Assembly (NCBI GenBank): GCA_020849475.1
Contig: JADLGE010000025.1
Span: forward strand, 1 to 64,000
Direction of reading: 5' to 3'
DNA: 64,000 bases
Source of the DNA: Gammaproteobacteria bacterium
Lineage (GTDB): Bacteria; Pseudomonadota; Gammaproteobacteria; Ga0077536
The notes beneath the pieces were generated by a model. The model ran no database searches, was not told where the DNA came from, and saw only the letters and a list, made by a program, of their open reading frames with translations. Made by a program: the position numbers and the translations under genes. Within the stretch, counting starts at the first letter, position 1. Every line of letters begins with the position of its first letter. Below, piece after piece: positions 18,888-28,850 of this stretch.

Positions 18888-19898
18888 ATGAAGATTCTGG
18901 TCACGGGCGCCGCCGGCTTCATCGGCTCGCGCCTCGCTGAACGTTTGCTCGCGCGAGGTGACGAGGTCGTGGGCGTTGACAACCTCAACGACTATTACGA
19001 GGTATCGCTCAAAGAGGCGCGTCTGGCGCGCATCGCGAACCACGCCAACTTCTCTTTCCACAAGTTGAATATCGAAGACCGCGCCGCCATGCCGGCGCTG
19101 TTCGCCGCCGAGAAGCCCGAACGCGTGGTGCATCTGGCCGCGCAGGCGGGCGTGCGCTATTCAATAGAGAACCCCCACGCCTACATCGACGCCAACATCG
19201 TCGGCACCACCAATATTCTCGAAGGCTGCCGTCACAACGGCGTCCAGCACCTGGTCTATGCGTCCTCGAGCTCGGTATATGGCGCCAACACGCGCATGCC
19301 GTTCTCGGTGCACGACAACATCGACCATCCGGTGTCGCTGTACGCAGCGACCAAGAAGGCCAACGAATTGATGGCCCACACCTACAGTCATTTATATGGA
19401 CTGCCGGTCACCGGCCTGCGCTTCTTCACGGTCTATGGGCCGTGGGGTCGACCGGACATGTCGCTGTTCCTGTTCACGCGCAAGATCCTGAACGGCGAAC
19501 CGATAGACGTGTTCAACTACGGCAATCACCGTCGTGACTTCACCTACATCGACGACATCGTCGGCGGCGTGATGGGTTGTCTCGACAATATCGCCAAGCC
19601 CAATCCCGACTGGAACAGCGATGCGCCGGACCCCGGCACGTCCAAGGCGCCGTATCGCATCTACAACATCGGCAACAACTCGCCGGTGCCGCTGATGGAC
19701 TTCATCGCCGCGCTCGAAGAGTGCCTCGGTATCGAGGCCAAGAAGAACATGCTGCCCCTGCAGGCGGGCGACGTGCCGGACACCTATGCTGATGTCACCG
19801 CCCTGGTCGAAGACATCGGTTATCGGCCGGGCACGCCTTTCAAGCAGGGCATCGCCAATTTCGTTTCCTGGTACAAGGAGTATTACAACATCCCATGA
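18888..19898 (+). CDS. UDP-glucuronate 4-epimerase (CapI/LpsL-like)
   Basis: A 336-residue extended short-chain dehydrogenase. It has the NAD-binding GAAGFIG at residues 7-13, a serine-rich YASSSSVYG strand, and catalytic Tyr152 and Lys156 in SLYAATKK. The [11 protein letters not shown] and [16 protein letters not shown] segments are typical of UDP-glucuronate 4-epimerases, which interconvert UDP-GlcA and UDP-GalA. Its substrate would be supplied by Ugd two genes downstream. The stop overlaps the next gene's ATG by 4 bases. It opens the polysaccharide region and is transcribed divergently from the ccm side. Confidence 0.88.
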   Translation: MKILVTGAAGFIGSRLAERLLARGDEVVGVDNLNDYYEVSLKEARLARIANHANFSFHKLNIEDRAAMPALFAAEKPERVVHLAAQAGVRYSIENPHAYIDANIVGTTNILEGCRHNGVQHLVYASSSSVYGANTRMPFSVHDNIDHPVSLYAATKKANELMAHTYSHLYGLPVTGLRFFTVYGPWGRPDMSLFLFTRKILNGEPIDVFNYGNHRRDFTYIDDIVGGVMGCLDNIAKPNPDWNSDAPDPGTSKAPYRIYNIGNNSPVPLMDFIAALEECLGIEAKKNMLPLQAGDVPDTYADVTALVEDIGYRPGTPFKQGIANFVSWYKEYYNIP

Positions 19899-21184
19899 GC
19901 GCGCATAACCGAAAAATTGCGGTCATTGGCCTGGGCTACGTCGGTCTGCCGGTAGCGGTGGCCTTTGGCCGTTCGGCCCGCACCATTGGTTTTGATATCA
20001 ATGCCGCCCGCGTGGCGGAACTCAAATCGGGGCACGACAGCACGCTTGAAGTCGAGGATGACGACCTCAAGGCCAGCAACATTGCCTTCACCTGCACCGC
20101 CACGGACCTGCGCGAAGCCGATTTCCACATCGTCGCCGTGCCGACGCCGGTGGACGAGGCCAAGCGCCCCGATCTGACGCCGATGATCAAGGCCTCCGAG
20201 ACCTTGGGCGCGCATCTCAAGGTCGGTGACATCGTGGTCTATGAATCGACGGTCTACCCGGGCGCCACCGAAGAAGACTGCGTGCCGGTATTGGAGCGCA
20301 TGTCGGGCCTGAAAGCCGGCAAGGACTTCTTCGTCGGCTATTCGCCGGAGCGCATCAACCCCGGTGACAAGGATCACACCTTCACCAAGATCACCAAGGT
20401 GGTGTCGGGCCAGACGCCCGAGATTCTCGAAATCGTCGCCAAGGTCTACGAATCGGTGGTCACCGCCGGCGTGCATCGCGCGTCGTCGATCAAGGTGGCC
20501 GAAGCGGCCAAGGTCATCGAGAACACCCAGCGCGATCTCAACATCGCGCTCATGAACGAACTTGCGCTGATCTTCAACCGCATGGGCATCGACACCCGTG
20601 ACGTGCTGGCGGCGGCCGGCACCAAGTGGAACTTCCTCAAGTTCGAACCGGGCCTGGTCGGTGGTCATTGCATCGGCGTCGATCCCTATTACCTCACGCA
20701 CAAGGCCGCCATCGTCGGCTATATCCCGCAGGTCATCCTCGCCGGACGCAGCATCAATGACGACATGGGCCGCTATGTCGCGCAGCAGGCCATCCGCCAG
20801 TTGATCGCACAGGGCGGCGCGGTGAAGGGCGCGGTCATCACGGTGCTCGGTTTCACCTTCAAGGAAAACGTGCCGGACCTGCGCAACACGCGCGTCATCG
20901 ACATCGTCAACGAACTCAACACCTATGACGTCAAGGTCCAGATCCACGACCCCTACGCGGATTCGGCCGAAGCGCAGCACGAGTACGGCGTGGAACTGAT
21001 GCCGACCGAGAAGCTTGCGCCGGCGCGCGTGGTGATCTTCGCCGTGCCCCATCATCACTATCTCGAAGATGCGTGGGCCACCGTCACCGCGCGGCTCGAA
21101 GGCGGACGCGGCGCGGTCATCGACGTCAAGGGCAAGCTCGATCGCAGCAGCGTGCCGACCGGCGTGACGCTGTGGAGGCTGTGA
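19895..21184 (+). CDS. UDP-HexNAc 6-dehydrogenase, TviB/WbpA/WbpO group
   Basis: A 429-residue nucleotide-sugar dehydrogenase. It has the N-terminal [11 protein letters not shown] site, the [14 protein letters not shown] segment, and the catalytic Cys259 in [19 protein letters not shown]. That last form is typical of the TviB/WbpO/WbpA branch, which oxidises UDP-GlcNAc or UDP-GalNAc to the uronic acid, rather than of UDP-glucose dehydrogenases. UDP-GlcNAcA would be the entry substrate for the WbpB/E/D-like enzymes at 25.2-28.0 kb. The exact sugar (GlcNAc or GalNAc) is not decided by sequence alone. It is translationally coupled to the epimerase gene and 4 bases upstream of ugd. Confidence 0.88.
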   Translation: MSAHNRKIAVIGLGYVGLPVAVAFGRSARTIGFDINAARVAELKSGHDSTLEVEDDDLKASNIAFTCTATDLREADFHIVAVPTPVDEAKRPDLTPMIKASETLGAHLKVGDIVVYESTVYPGATEEDCVPVLERMSGLKAGKDFFVGYSPERINPGDKDHTFTKITKVVSGQTPEILEIVAKVYESVVTAGVHRASSIKVAEAAKVIENTQRDLNIALMNELALIFNRMGIDTRDVLAAAGTKWNFLKFEPGLVGGHCIGVDPYYLTHKAAIVGYIPQVILAGRSINDDMGRYVAQQAIRQLIAQGGAVKGAVITVLGFTFKENVPDLRNTRVIDIVNELNTYDVKVQIHDPYADSAEAQHEYGVELMPTEKLAPARVVIFAVPHHHYLEDAWATVTARLEGGRGAVIDVKGKLDRSSVPTGVTLWRL

Positions 21185-21188
21185 CACC

Positions 21189-22493
21189 ATGAAGGTCGTG
21201 ATGATAGGCACCGGCTATGTCGGCCTGGTGTCGGGCACCTGCTTCGCCGAATTCGGCGCCGACGTCACCTGCGTCGATGTCGACGCCAACAAGATTGCGC
21301 GTTTGCATGCCGGCGAGATGCCGATCTACGAACCGGGTCTGGCGGCCCTGGTGGCGAGCAATGTCGGCACCGGCAGGCTCAAATTCACCACTGACATCGG
21401 CCCGGCGGTGGCCGGTGCTGATCTGGTGTTCATCGCGGTCGGCACACCGAGCCGGCGCGGTGAAGGTTTCGCGGATCTGTCCTACGTCTACGAAGCGGCG
21501 CGGCAGATTGCCAGCCATCTCGACGGCTACACCGTCATCGTCGACAAGTCGACGGTGCCGGTGGGTACGGCGCGCAACGTCGCACGCATCATGCGCGAGA
21601 CCAATGCCAACGCTGATTTCGACGTCGCGTCCAATCCCGAATTCCTGCGCGAAGGCGCGGCGATTGCCGATTTCATGCGCCCCGACCGTGTCGTCATCGG
21701 CTGCGAGAGCGCGCGCGCCGAAAAGCTGCTGCGTGAGCTGTATCGACCGCTCAACCTGCGCGAGACGCCGATACTCATCACCAATCTCGAGAGCGCCGAA
21801 CTCATCAAGTATGCGGCCAACGCCTTCCTCGCCACCAAGATCAGTTTCATCAACGAAATCTCGACCCTGTGCGAAACCGTCGGCGCCGACGTGCACGCGG
21901 TCGCCAAGGGCATGGGCATGGACGGCCGCATCGGCTCGAAATTCCTGCACCCCGGGCCGGGCTACGGCGGTTCGTGCTTTCCCAAGGACACCCAGGCGCT
22001 GGTGCGCATCGCCCAGGAGCATGGTTCGAGCTGTCGCATCGTCGAGGCGGTGATCGAAGTCAACGCCGCGCAGAAGGCGCGCATGATCAAGAAAATCCGC
22101 GAGGCGCTGGGCGGCTCGGAAGCCGGCAAGACCATCGGCGTGCTGGGCCTGACCTTCAAGCCCGAGACCGACGACATGCGCGACGCGCCGGCCTTGTCCA
22201 TCCTGCCTCCCTTGATGGAGAAGGGCGCCAGCATCCGCGCCCACGACCCACAGGGCATGCACGAAGCGAAGCAGTACCTGCCGAGCGACGTGCACTACTG
22301 CGAAGACATGTACGACGTGTGCACCGGCGCCGACGCGGTGGTGGTGCTCACCGAGTGGAATGCCTATCGCGGCATGGATCTCGCCCGCGTCAAGCGCGCC
22401 TTGAAGGGCGCGGTGTTCATCGATCTGCGCAATGTCTACGAGCGCGCCACGCTCGAAGACCTGGGCTTTGCCTATCACTGCATCGGGCGTTGA
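21189..22493 (+). CDS. ugd: UDP-glucose 6-dehydrogenase
   Basis: A 434-residue enzyme with the N-terminal GTGYVGLVSGTCFAEFG signature, NPEFLREG, KYAANAFLATKISFINE and the catalytic Cys263 in GYGGSCFPKD. It oxidises UDP-glucose to UDP-GlcA with two NAD. It gives UDP-GlcA to the 4-epimerase encoded two genes upstream; its own substrate comes from GalU encoded at 52.3 kb. The ATG follows the preceding stop by 4 bases. The gene ends just before a pair of inverted palindromic repeats, which may close the transcript. Confidence 0.94.
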   Translation: MKVVMIGTGYVGLVSGTCFAEFGADVTCVDVDANKIARLHAGEMPIYEPGLAALVASNVGTGRLKFTTDIGPAVAGADLVFIAVGTPSRRGEGFADLSYVYEAARQIASHLDGYTVIVDKSTVPVGTARNVARIMRETNANADFDVASNPEFLREGAAIADFMRPDRVVIGCESARAEKLLRELYRPLNLRETPILITNLESAELIKYAANAFLATKISFINEISTLCETVGADVHAVAKGMGMDGRIGSKFLHPGPGYGGSCFPKDTQALVRIAQEHGSSCRIVEAVIEVNAAQKARMIKKIREALGGSEAGKTIGVLGLTFKPETDDMRDAPALSILPPLMEKGASIRAHDPQGMHEAKQYLPSDVHYCEDMYDVCTGADAVVVLTEWNAYRGMDLARVKRALKGAVFIDLRNVYERATLEDLGFAYHCIGR

Positions 22494-22518
22494 GGGAGGC
22501 TCTCTCGGCGCCGCCGCG

Positions 22519-22599
22519 GTAGGTGCGAATTCATTCGCACATTGGAGGCGCGGCTGGGCGCCTCGCTTCGCCATTGAATGTGCGAATGAATTCGCACCT
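22519..22599. repeat. Composite palindromic element: repeat copies 2 and 3 in inverted orientation
   Basis: Two copies of the GTGCGAATTCATTCGCAC repeat face each other. AGGTGCGAATTCATTCGCACATT (22521-22543) is the exact reverse complement of 22577-22599, a 23-bp inverted repeat. Between them GAGGCGC (22545-22551) pairs with GCGCCTC (22558-22564). The folded RNA would be a multi-stem structure, as in bacterial interspersed mosaic elements built from REP pairs. It sits between ugd and the MBOAT gene. Confidence 0.88.
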
Positions 22600-22665
22600 G
22601 CCGAACAGGCCTCGCGGCACCGTATGACAAGGTAAGATGCGCGCAGCCGTCTTGCCCGTGCGCCC

Positions 22666-24027
22666 ATGCTGTTTACCACGCAACTGTTCCTGCTCGTCTT
22701 TCTGCCGCTGACGGCCTGCGCCTATCATCTGGCGGATACGCGCCGCGCGCGGCTGTGGGTGCTGCTGATATCGTCCCTGGTGTTCTATGGCTGGTGGGAC
22801 GTGCGCTTCCTGCCGCTGCTCATCGTCACAGGCGTGGTCAACTGGTCGATTGCCCAATCCTTCCGGCGCGCGCCGCGCGATGGCCTCATCTGGGCGGGCG
22901 TGGTGTTCAACCTCGGTGTGCTGGCGGTGTTCAAGTACACCAACTTCATCGCCGCCAGTGTGCTGGAACTGTTTGCCGAGCCGTTCACGCCGTGGCCGAT
23001 AGTGTTGCCGCTAGGCGTCAGCTTCTTCACTTTTCAGCAGGTCTCCTACCTGCTCGACGTGCGACGTGGCCAGGCAGCTGAATACGACTTTCTCGATTTC
23101 GCCTGCTACGTGTGTTTCTTCCCGCACCTCATCGCCGGGCCCATCATTCGCCATCACGAACTCATTCCACAGTTCGCGGCGCTGGTGGCGAAGCACATCG
23201 ATCGCGAAATGGTGGCGCGCGGCCTGTTGCTGTTCGTGCTCGGCCTGGTCAAGAAAGTGTGGCTGGCCGATCAGCTCGCGCCGTTTGCCGATGACGGCTT
23301 CGCTGCCGCCGCGCCCGGCACAGCCCTGGCCTGGCAGGCGGCCCTCGCCTATTCGCTGCAGCTTTATTTCGATTTCTCCGGCTACTCCGACATGGCGCTG
23401 GGTCTGGCCGGCATGTTCGGCCTGAGCTTGCCCATCAACTTCGACGCGCCTTATCGCGCCACCAGCATTCGCGAGTTCTGGCGGCGCTGGCACATGACGC
23501 TTTCGCGTTTCCTGCGCGACTACCTCTACATCCCCCTCGGCGGCAGCCGCGCCGGCCCGCTGCGCGCTTATGCCGCCGCGCTTGGCACCATGCTGTTGTG
23601 CGGTCTGTGGCACGGCGCCGGCTGGACTTTCATTGCCTGGGGTGGCCTGCATGGCGTGGCGGTGTGCTGCAATCGCTGGTGGCTGGGGCGTGGGCTGCGC
23701 CTGCCGGCGCTGCCGGGCTGGGCACTGACCATGCTGTTCGTGATTGCCGGCTGGGTGCTGTTCCGCGCCGATGATTTCCATGGCGCCGCGCGCATGCTGA
23801 GCGCCATGGCCGGGCAGGGCGGCAGCGGCGCGGCCGATGACGACGGCTGGGCGGTGATCGCGCTGGCCGCCGCGCTCGCCATCGGCGGGCCGACCAATCT
23901 CGAACTGTCGCGCAAGGCCTGGCCTTATCGTCCCGTGCTGGCCGTGCCACTGGCGCTGCTGCTGCTGGTCACGGTGCTGCGTGTCGGCCAGGGTCGCGGC
24001 ATCGAATTCATCTACTTCCAGTTCTGA
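22666..24027 (+). CDS. MBOAT family O-acyltransferase (AlgI-like)
   Basis: A 453-residue polytopic membrane protein. The family blocks are clear: FFPHLIAGPIIRHHE, LYFDFSGYSDMALGLA, FWRRWHMTLSRFLRDYLYIP followed by LGGSR, and the catalytic His316 in LCGLWHGAGW. AlgI-like MBOAT proteins pass acetyl groups from a cytoplasmic donor across the membrane to a periplasmic partner for O-acetylation of polysaccharides. That partner is most likely the SGNH-like protein encoded immediately downstream, with only one base between the stop and the next ATG. The acceptor is presumably the polymer made by the surrounding genes. Confidence 0.92.
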   Translation: MLFTTQLFLLVFLPLTACAYHLADTRRARLWVLLISSLVFYGWWDVRFLPLLIVTGVVNWSIAQSFRRAPRDGLIWAGVVFNLGVLAVFKYTNFIAASVLELFAEPFTPWPIVLPLGVSFFTFQQVSYLLDVRRGQAAEYDFLDFACYVCFFPHLIAGPIIRHHELIPQFAALVAKHIDREMVARGLLLFVLGLVKKVWLADQLAPFADDGFAAAAPGTALAWQAALAYSLQLYFDFSGYSDMALGLAGMFGLSLPINFDAPYRATSIREFWRRWHMTLSRFLRDYLYIPLGGSRAGPLRAYAAALGTMLLCGLWHGAGWTFIAWGGLHGVAVCCNRWWLGRGLRLPALPGWALTMLFVIAGWVLFRADDFHGAARMLSAMAGQGGSGAADDDGWAVIALAAALAIGGPTNLELSRKAWPYRPVLAVPLALLLLVTVLRVGQGRGIEFIYFQF

Positions 24028-24028
24028 C

Positions 24029-25057
24029 ATGGCCTGGTCGCGCTACATCCGTGTGCTGCTGCTGGGCTCGGCGCTGCTCGGCGCCGTGGTCTACGCCTTC
24101 ATCCTGGTGCTCGACCCTTACATGGACGTGCCGGTGTCGCCCAGCCTGCCACGCGCGCCGGTGTCGACCAATCAGCGCTTTGCCTACCCGGCGTTGGCGC
24201 GCCTGCCGGCATTCGACAGCGCCGTGGTCGGCACCTCGACCATGCGCCTGCTCGATCCGCAGGAACTCGATGCGCAGTTGGGTGGACGTTTCGTCAACCT
24301 CGCCATGAATTCCGCCACGCCCTACGAACAGGCGCGCATCCTCGAAGTGTTCCTGCGCCACCACCCGCAGCCGCGCCTGGTGGTGCTGGGCAACGACGGC
24401 AGCTGGTGCAACCGCGACCCCGAGGCCGGCAACTACACTTTCCGCGCGTTCCCCGAGTGGATGTACGACGACTCGCCGTGGAACGACCTTCTGTACCTGT
24501 TCAATGACAAGGCGCTGGAAGACGCGGTGCGCATGCTGGAACTGCTGCGCGGCAAGCGCGAGCCCAAGTACCGGCTCGATGGCTATCGCGACTTCACCCG
24601 CGATTTCGGCCGCTACGACACCAAGGCGGTGCACAAGCGCCTGTACGCCAGCCGCCGCGCGCGCGATGCCAGCAGCGACACCGAGCCCAGCCTCGCCCGC
24701 CCGGACTGGCAGTTCCCGTGGTTGCCGCGCCTCAAGGCTCTTCTGCAGGCGGTGCCGGCCGGCACGCGCATCGTGCTGCTCTATCCGCCGGTGCATCGCC
24801 ACTATCTCGAAAACATGGCGAGCAATATCGCTGAGTGCAAAGGCCGCAGCGCCGCGCTGCTGGCCGGGCTGCCCAACCTCGTCACCCTCGATTACATGCA
24901 GGTCTCCAAGCTCACCGCCGCCGACGACAATTTCTGGGACGCGGTGCACACCACGCGTCCGGTGGCGCGCCTGGTTGAGGCCGATATCGCCGCGCTGCTG
25001 GCCGGCAGCACGCCGCCCTCGGGCTACGCCGAAGTGCGTCGTCGCGCCCCGCCCTGA
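24029..25057 (+). CDS. AlgJ/AlgX-like SGNH protein, partner of the MBOAT acyltransferase
   Basis: A 342-residue protein with one N-terminal membrane anchor (about residues 8-28) and a periplasmic domain. SGNH-type catalytic motifs are present: FDSAVVGTSTMRLL with Ser70, VVLGNDGSWC, and a late FWDAVHTT (D-x-x-H) near residue 310. Such proteins take acetyl groups delivered by MBOAT and transfer them to the polysaccharide. The ATG at 24029 is chosen because it gives the membrane anchor directly; the frame extends into the previous gene but that is not coding. The downstream gene begins 93 bases later. Confidence 0.8.
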   Translation: MAWSRYIRVLLLGSALLGAVVYAFILVLDPYMDVPVSPSLPRAPVSTNQRFAYPALARLPAFDSAVVGTSTMRLLDPQELDAQLGGRFVNLAMNSATPYEQARILEVFLRHHPQPRLVVLGNDGSWCNRDPEAGNYTFRAFPEWMYDDSPWNDLLYLFNDKALEDAVRMLELLRGKREPKYRLDGYRDFTRDFGRYDTKAVHKRLYASRRARDASSDTEPSLARPDWQFPWLPRLKALLQAVPAGTRIVLLYPPVHRHYLENMASNIAECKGRSAALLAGLPNLVTLDYMQVSKLTAADDNFWDAVHTTRPVARLVEADIAALLAGSTPPSGYAEVRRRAPP

Positions 25058-25150
25058 GTCCCGGGCAGGGTGGGGCGGCCACGACAGGTCGCCCTCATTG
25101 CCGACGCGTGGCACAATATCTAGCGGATTGGGGGCGAAAAGAGCAGCACT

Positions 25151-26215
25151 ATGGAATACCGGGCACCGTACATCATCAATGACCGCCGCATCCGCTTTGC
25201 GGTGATCGGCTGCGGACGGATCTCGGACCGACATTTCGACGCCCTGGCCGCCCACGGCGAACGCGCCGAACTGGTGGCGGTATGCGACACCGACCCGCAG
25301 CAGGCGCAGGCCGCCAGCGCCCGTTACGGCGTGCCGGGCTATTACTCCATCGCCAGCCTGCTGGCCCATTCCGAAGCCGACGTCGCGGTGCTGTGCACGC
25401 CGAGCGGCCTGCATCCGCAACACGCCATGGAGCTGGCCCGCGCCGGCCGCCACGTGGTGACCGAGAAGCCGATGGCGACGCGTCTGGCCGACGGCAAACG
25501 CATGGTCGCCACCTGCGACGAACAGGGCGTGCACCTGTTCGTGGTCAAGCAGAACCGCCTCAACCCGACCCTGCAGCGCTTGAAGCGCGCCTTCGTGCAG
25601 CGCCGTTTCGGCCGCATCTACATGGTCAACGTGAATGTCTTCTGGACACGCCCGCAGGACTATTACGACCAGGCCCCGTGGCGCGGCACCTGGGAGTTCG
25701 ATGGCGGCGCGTTCATGAACCAGGCCAGCCATTACGTCGATCTGCTGGACTGGCTGGTGGGGCCCATCGAAAGCGTGCACGCCTATACCGCGACGCTCGA
25801 ACGCAACATCGAAGTCGAAGACACCGGTGTGGCCAATATCAAATGGCGCTCGGGTGCGCTCGGTTCGGTCAACGTCACCATGCTCACCTACCCGCGCAAT
25901 CTCGAAGGTTCGATCACGGTGCTGGGCGAGAAGGGCACGGCGGTGGTCGGCGGCGTGGCGGTGAATGAGATCAAGCACTGGGAGTTCGCCGAGAAGGAAG
26001 ACGATGACGCGGCCGTCACCGACGCCAACTACAGCCCGACCTCGGTCTACGGCGTTGGCCACCCGGCGTACTACAACAACGTCATAAGCACCATTCGCGG
26101 TGAAGCCAAGCCCGAGACCGATGGCCGCGAAGGCCTGCGTTCGCTCGAAACCCTGATCGCCATCTACACCTCGGCGCGCGATGGCCGTCGCGTGTCGCTG
26201 CCGCTCGAATACTGA
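25151..26215 (+). CDS. Gfo/Idh/MocA dehydrogenase, WbpB/WlbA-like
   Basis: A 354-residue oxidoreductase with an N-terminal Rossmann motif ([16 protein letters not shown]), the TEKPM catalytic lysine motif near residue 110 and the substrate-site motif [14 protein letters not shown]. It closely resembles WbpB/WlbA, which oxidise the C3 hydroxyl of UDP-GlcNAcA to the 3-keto sugar. The next two genes are a WbpD-like acetyltransferase and a WbpE-like aminotransferase, which strongly supports the assignment. The TviB/WbpA-like enzyme at 19.9 kb would make the substrate. Confidence 0.86.
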   Translation: MEYRAPYIINDRRIRFAVIGCGRISDRHFDALAAHGERAELVAVCDTDPQQAQAASARYGVPGYYSIASLLAHSEADVAVLCTPSGLHPQHAMELARAGRHVVTEKPMATRLADGKRMVATCDEQGVHLFVVKQNRLNPTLQRLKRAFVQRRFGRIYMVNVNVFWTRPQDYYDQAPWRGTWEFDGGAFMNQASHYVDLLDWLVGPIESVHAYTATLERNIEVEDTGVANIKWRSGALGSVNVTMLTYPRNLEGSITVLGEKGTAVVGGVAVNEIKHWEFAEKEDDDAAVTDANYSPTSVYGVGHPAYYNNVISTIRGEAKPETDGREGLRSLETLIAIYTSARDGRRVSLPLEY

Positions 26216-26223
26216 GCGCCGCC

Positions 26224-26811
26224 ATGAGCGATTACTCGGTACACGCCACCGCCATCGTCGATGAGGGCGCCGAGATCGGCGCCGGCACACGCATCTGGCA
26301 CTGGGTGCATGTCAGCGCCGGCGCGCGCATCGGCCGCGCCTGTTCCCTCGGGCAGAACGTCTACGTCGGCAACCGTGTCAGCATCGGTGACAACTGCAAG
26401 ATTCAGAACAACGTCTCGGTCTACGACAACGTCACGCTCGAAGAAGGCGTGTTCTGCGGCCCGAGCATGGTCTTCACCAACGTCTACAATCCGCGCGCCG
26501 AGATCTCGCGCAAGGACGAATACCGCGACACCCTGGTCAAGCGCGGGGCAACGCTCGGCGCCAACTGCACCATCGTGTGCGGCGTGACGGTCGGCGCCTA
26601 TGCCTTCATTGCCGCCGGCGCGGTGGTGCGCGAAGACGTGCCGGACTTTGCGCTGATAGGCGGCGTGCCGGGACGCCTGCTCGGCTGGATGAGCCGCTTC
26701 GGCGAACGCCTCGACCTGCCAAAGAGCGGCGACGGCGAATGCACCTGCCCGCACAGCGGCGAGCGTTACACACTCAGCGGCGGGCGGGTGCGAGTGGAAG
26801 GCGCGGCTTGA
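26224..26811 (+). CDS. N-acetyltransferase, WbpD/WlbB-like (left-handed beta helix)
   Basis: A 195-residue hexapeptide-repeat transferase. Repeats run from about residue 5 to 150 (for example [30 protein letters not shown]), with [13 protein letters not shown] bearing the family's acceptor-site asparagine. The length and motif order match WbpD/WlbB, which use acetyl-CoA to acetylate the 3-amino group of UDP-GlcNAc3NA. The short cysteine/histidine C-terminus ([12 protein letters not shown]) resembles a small metal-binding knuckle found in some members. It starts 8 bases after the WbpB-like stop. Confidence 0.87.
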   Translation: MSDYSVHATAIVDEGAEIGAGTRIWHWVHVSAGARIGRACSLGQNVYVGNRVSIGDNCKIQNNVSVYDNVTLEEGVFCGPSMVFTNVYNPRAEISRKDEYRDTLVKRGATLGANCTIVCGVTVGAYAFIAAGAVVREDVPDFALIGGVPGRLLGWMSRFGERLDLPKSGDGECTCPHSGERYTLSGGRVRVEGAA

Positions 26812-26869
26812 GGCCGTGCGTCGATAGTCAGCGCGGTCGCGGCCAACAGCCGTGGCCGTTGGAGCAATG

Positions 26870-27979
26870 ATGGAATTCATCGATCTCAAAACCCAGTACC
26901 AGCAACTCAAGGGCGCCATCGACCAGCGCATCCAGCAGGTGCTCGATCACGGCCGCTACATCATGGGCCCCGAAATCGTCGAGCTCGAACAGCGGCTGGC
27001 CGAGTACGTGGGCGTCGAACATTGCATCGGCGTGTCCAATGGCAGCGAAGCGCTGCAGATTGCGATGATGGCGCTGGACATTGGCCGTGACGATGAAGTC
27101 ATCACCTCGCCGTTCACCTTCATCGCCACCGCCGAGATGATTGCGTTGCTTGGCGCCAAGCCGGTGTTCGTCGACATCGACCCGCGCACCTACAACCTCG
27201 ATCCGGCGCAGATCGACGCGGCCATCACGCCGCGCACGCGCGCCATCATGCCGGTCAGCCTGTATGGTCAGTGCGCGGCGATGGACGAAATCAACGCCAT
27301 CGCCGCCGCCCACAAGCTGGCCGTCATCGAAGACGCCGCGCAAAGTTTCGGCGCGACCTACAAGGGCCGCCGCTCGTGTGGCCTGTCGACCATCGGCAGC
27401 ACCAGTTTCTTTCCGTCCAAGCCGCTCGGTTGCTATGGCGACGGTGGTGCGCTGTTCACACGGGATGCGGCGCTTGCCAAGCGCATGCGCGAGATTCGCG
27501 TGCATGGCCAGGACCGCCGCTACCATCACCCGCTGCTGGGTGTGAACGGCCGCCTCGACACCCTGCAGGCCGCCATCCTGCTTGCCAAGTTCGATACCTT
27601 CCCCGACGAAGTCGCTGCCCGCGAGCGTTTGGGCGCGGCCTATTCGGCGCGCTTCAAGGCCGCCGGTTCGCACTTCACCACGCCCTACATCGAAGCGCAC
27701 AACACCTGCGTTTACGCGCAGTACACGGTGCAGGTCGAAGAGCGCGACGCGGTCATCGAGCGACTCGCCGCCGCCGGCATCCCGACCGCCGTGCACTACC
27801 CGGTGCCGCTGCATCTGCAGCCGGTGTTCGCCAACATGCAGCTCGGCGCGCGCGGCAGCTTTCCGGTCTCGGAGCGCACCGCCGAGCGGGTCATGAGCCT
27901 GCCCATGCATCCGTTCCTGAGCGACGCCGATCTCGAGCACATCGTGGCGGCAGTGGTGGCCGCGGTGGCCCATGGCTGA
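26870..27979 (+). CDS. DegT/DnrJ/EryC1 aminotransferase, WbpE/WlbC-like
   Basis: A 369-residue PLP-dependent sugar aminotransferase. SNGSEALQIAMMAL binds the cofactor phosphate, EDAAQSFGA holds the PLP ring aspartate, and Lys184 in SFFPSKPLGCYGDGGA forms the Schiff base. It is highly like WbpE, which transfers an amino group from glutamate to the 3-keto sugar made by the WbpB-like enzyme. The start at 26870 is preferred over an ATG one codon earlier because a GGAG lies 5 bases upstream. With its neighbours it completes the route to UDP-GlcNAc(3NAc)A; a WbpI-type epimerase is not seen in the window. Confidence 0.9.
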   Translation: MEFIDLKTQYQQLKGAIDQRIQQVLDHGRYIMGPEIVELEQRLAEYVGVEHCIGVSNGSEALQIAMMALDIGRDDEVITSPFTFIATAEMIALLGAKPVFVDIDPRTYNLDPAQIDAAITPRTRAIMPVSLYGQCAAMDEINAIAAAHKLAVIEDAAQSFGATYKGRRSCGLSTIGSTSFFPSKPLGCYGDGGALFTRDAALAKRMREIRVHGQDRRYHHPLLGVNGRLDTLQAAILLAKFDTFPDEVAARERLGAAYSARFKAAGSHFTTPYIEAHNTCVYAQYTVQVEERDAVIERLAAAGIPTAVHYPVPLHLQPVFANMQLGARGSFPVSERTAERVMSLPMHPFLSDADLEHIVAAVVAAVAHG

Positions 27980-28033
27980 GGCCGGCGCACCGCACGCCGG
28001 GCGGTGTGTGTCAGCCCGGATTTAGCTGCCTCT

Positions 28034-28840
28034 ATGCATTTACCGAAAGTTTTCGTGCTGCTTCCCGCCTTCAATGAGGAAGCGGCGCTACCCATACTCA
28101 TTCCGAAATTCGCGGCGGTGCTGACGCGCCTCGGCAATCCATTCCTGATCATCGTCGGCGATGACGGCAGCAGCGACGGCACCGGCGCGGTGGCGGCTGC
28201 ACTCGCCAGGGATTATCCGTTGGAAGTGCTGACCCACCGTGTCAATCGCGGTCTGGGTGAAACGGCACGGGATCTGTTCGAACGCGCGGCGGAGCTCGCC
28301 GCGCCCACCGACATCATCGTGCGCATGGATTGCGATGACACCCACGACCCGACCGTGGTGGAAGCGATGCTGGCACGCCTGGCGCGTGACGATGTCGACG
28401 TCGTCATCGGTTCGCGCTTTCAGCCGGGCGGCGGCCAGAGCGGTGTCAACGCCTACCGCGCGGCCATCAGTCGCGCCGCCAACCTGTTCATGAAAGTGTT
28501 CTTTCCGATGCGCGGCGTGAATGACTATTCGTCGGGCTTTCGCGCCTATCGTGCGCGCATCATCCAGCGTGCGATCGCGGTGTTCGGCAACAACTTCATC
28601 CAGCTCAAGGGCCTCGGTTTCACCGGCACGCTCGAAAAGCTCGTCAAGCTGTCGCTGCTCGGCGCGAAATTCGACGAGGTGGCGATGATGCTGCGCTACG
28701 ATCAGAAGCAGAGCAGCAGCAAGATGGTCAGCAGCGTCACGACCTTGGGTTACCTCGTCATGGCGGTGCTCTACCATTGGCCCTGGGGTGGCTGGCGACA
28801 GCAGAGTCGACGCAATCTCTGGCGCCAGCACCCCGGCTGA
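28034..28840 (+). CDS. Family 2 glycosyltransferase
   Basis: A 268-residue GT-A fold transferase: VFVLLPAFNEEAALP at the N-terminus, DDGSSDGT, and the RMDCDDTHDP metal-binding region with DxD-like acidic residues. The type resembles dolichol-phosphate mannose synthase-like enzymes that load a sugar onto a lipid phosphate. The C-terminal part lacks the two long membrane helices seen in ArnC/GtrB. The ATG at 28034 begins the conserved core; a longer frame to 28004 is possible. It starts the tightly packed run of genes to 38409. Confidence 0.85.
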   Translation: MHLPKVFVLLPAFNEEAALPILIPKFAAVLTRLGNPFLIIVGDDGSSDGTGAVAAALARDYPLEVLTHRVNRGLGETARDLFERAAELAAPTDIIVRMDCDDTHDPTVVEAMLARLARDDVDVVIGSRFQPGGGQSGVNAYRAAISRAANLFMKVFFPMRGVNDYSSGFRAYRARIIQRAIAVFGNNFIQLKGLGFTGTLEKLVKLSLLGAKFDEVAMMLRYDQKQSSSKMVSSVTTLGYLVMAVLYHWPWGGWRQQSRRNLWRQHPG

Positions 28841-28850
28841 GCGCGATGCC

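Noticed and set aside
19883-22679. Long minus-strand frames opposite the TviB-like and Ugd genes
   Set aside because: Antisense shadows of strongly supported dehydrogenases.
24008-26290. 760-residue minus-strand frame across the SGNH-like and WbpB-like genes
   Set aside because: High GC leaves long open antisense frames; the sense genes have clear motifs, and the antisense product is arginine/histidine-rich noise.
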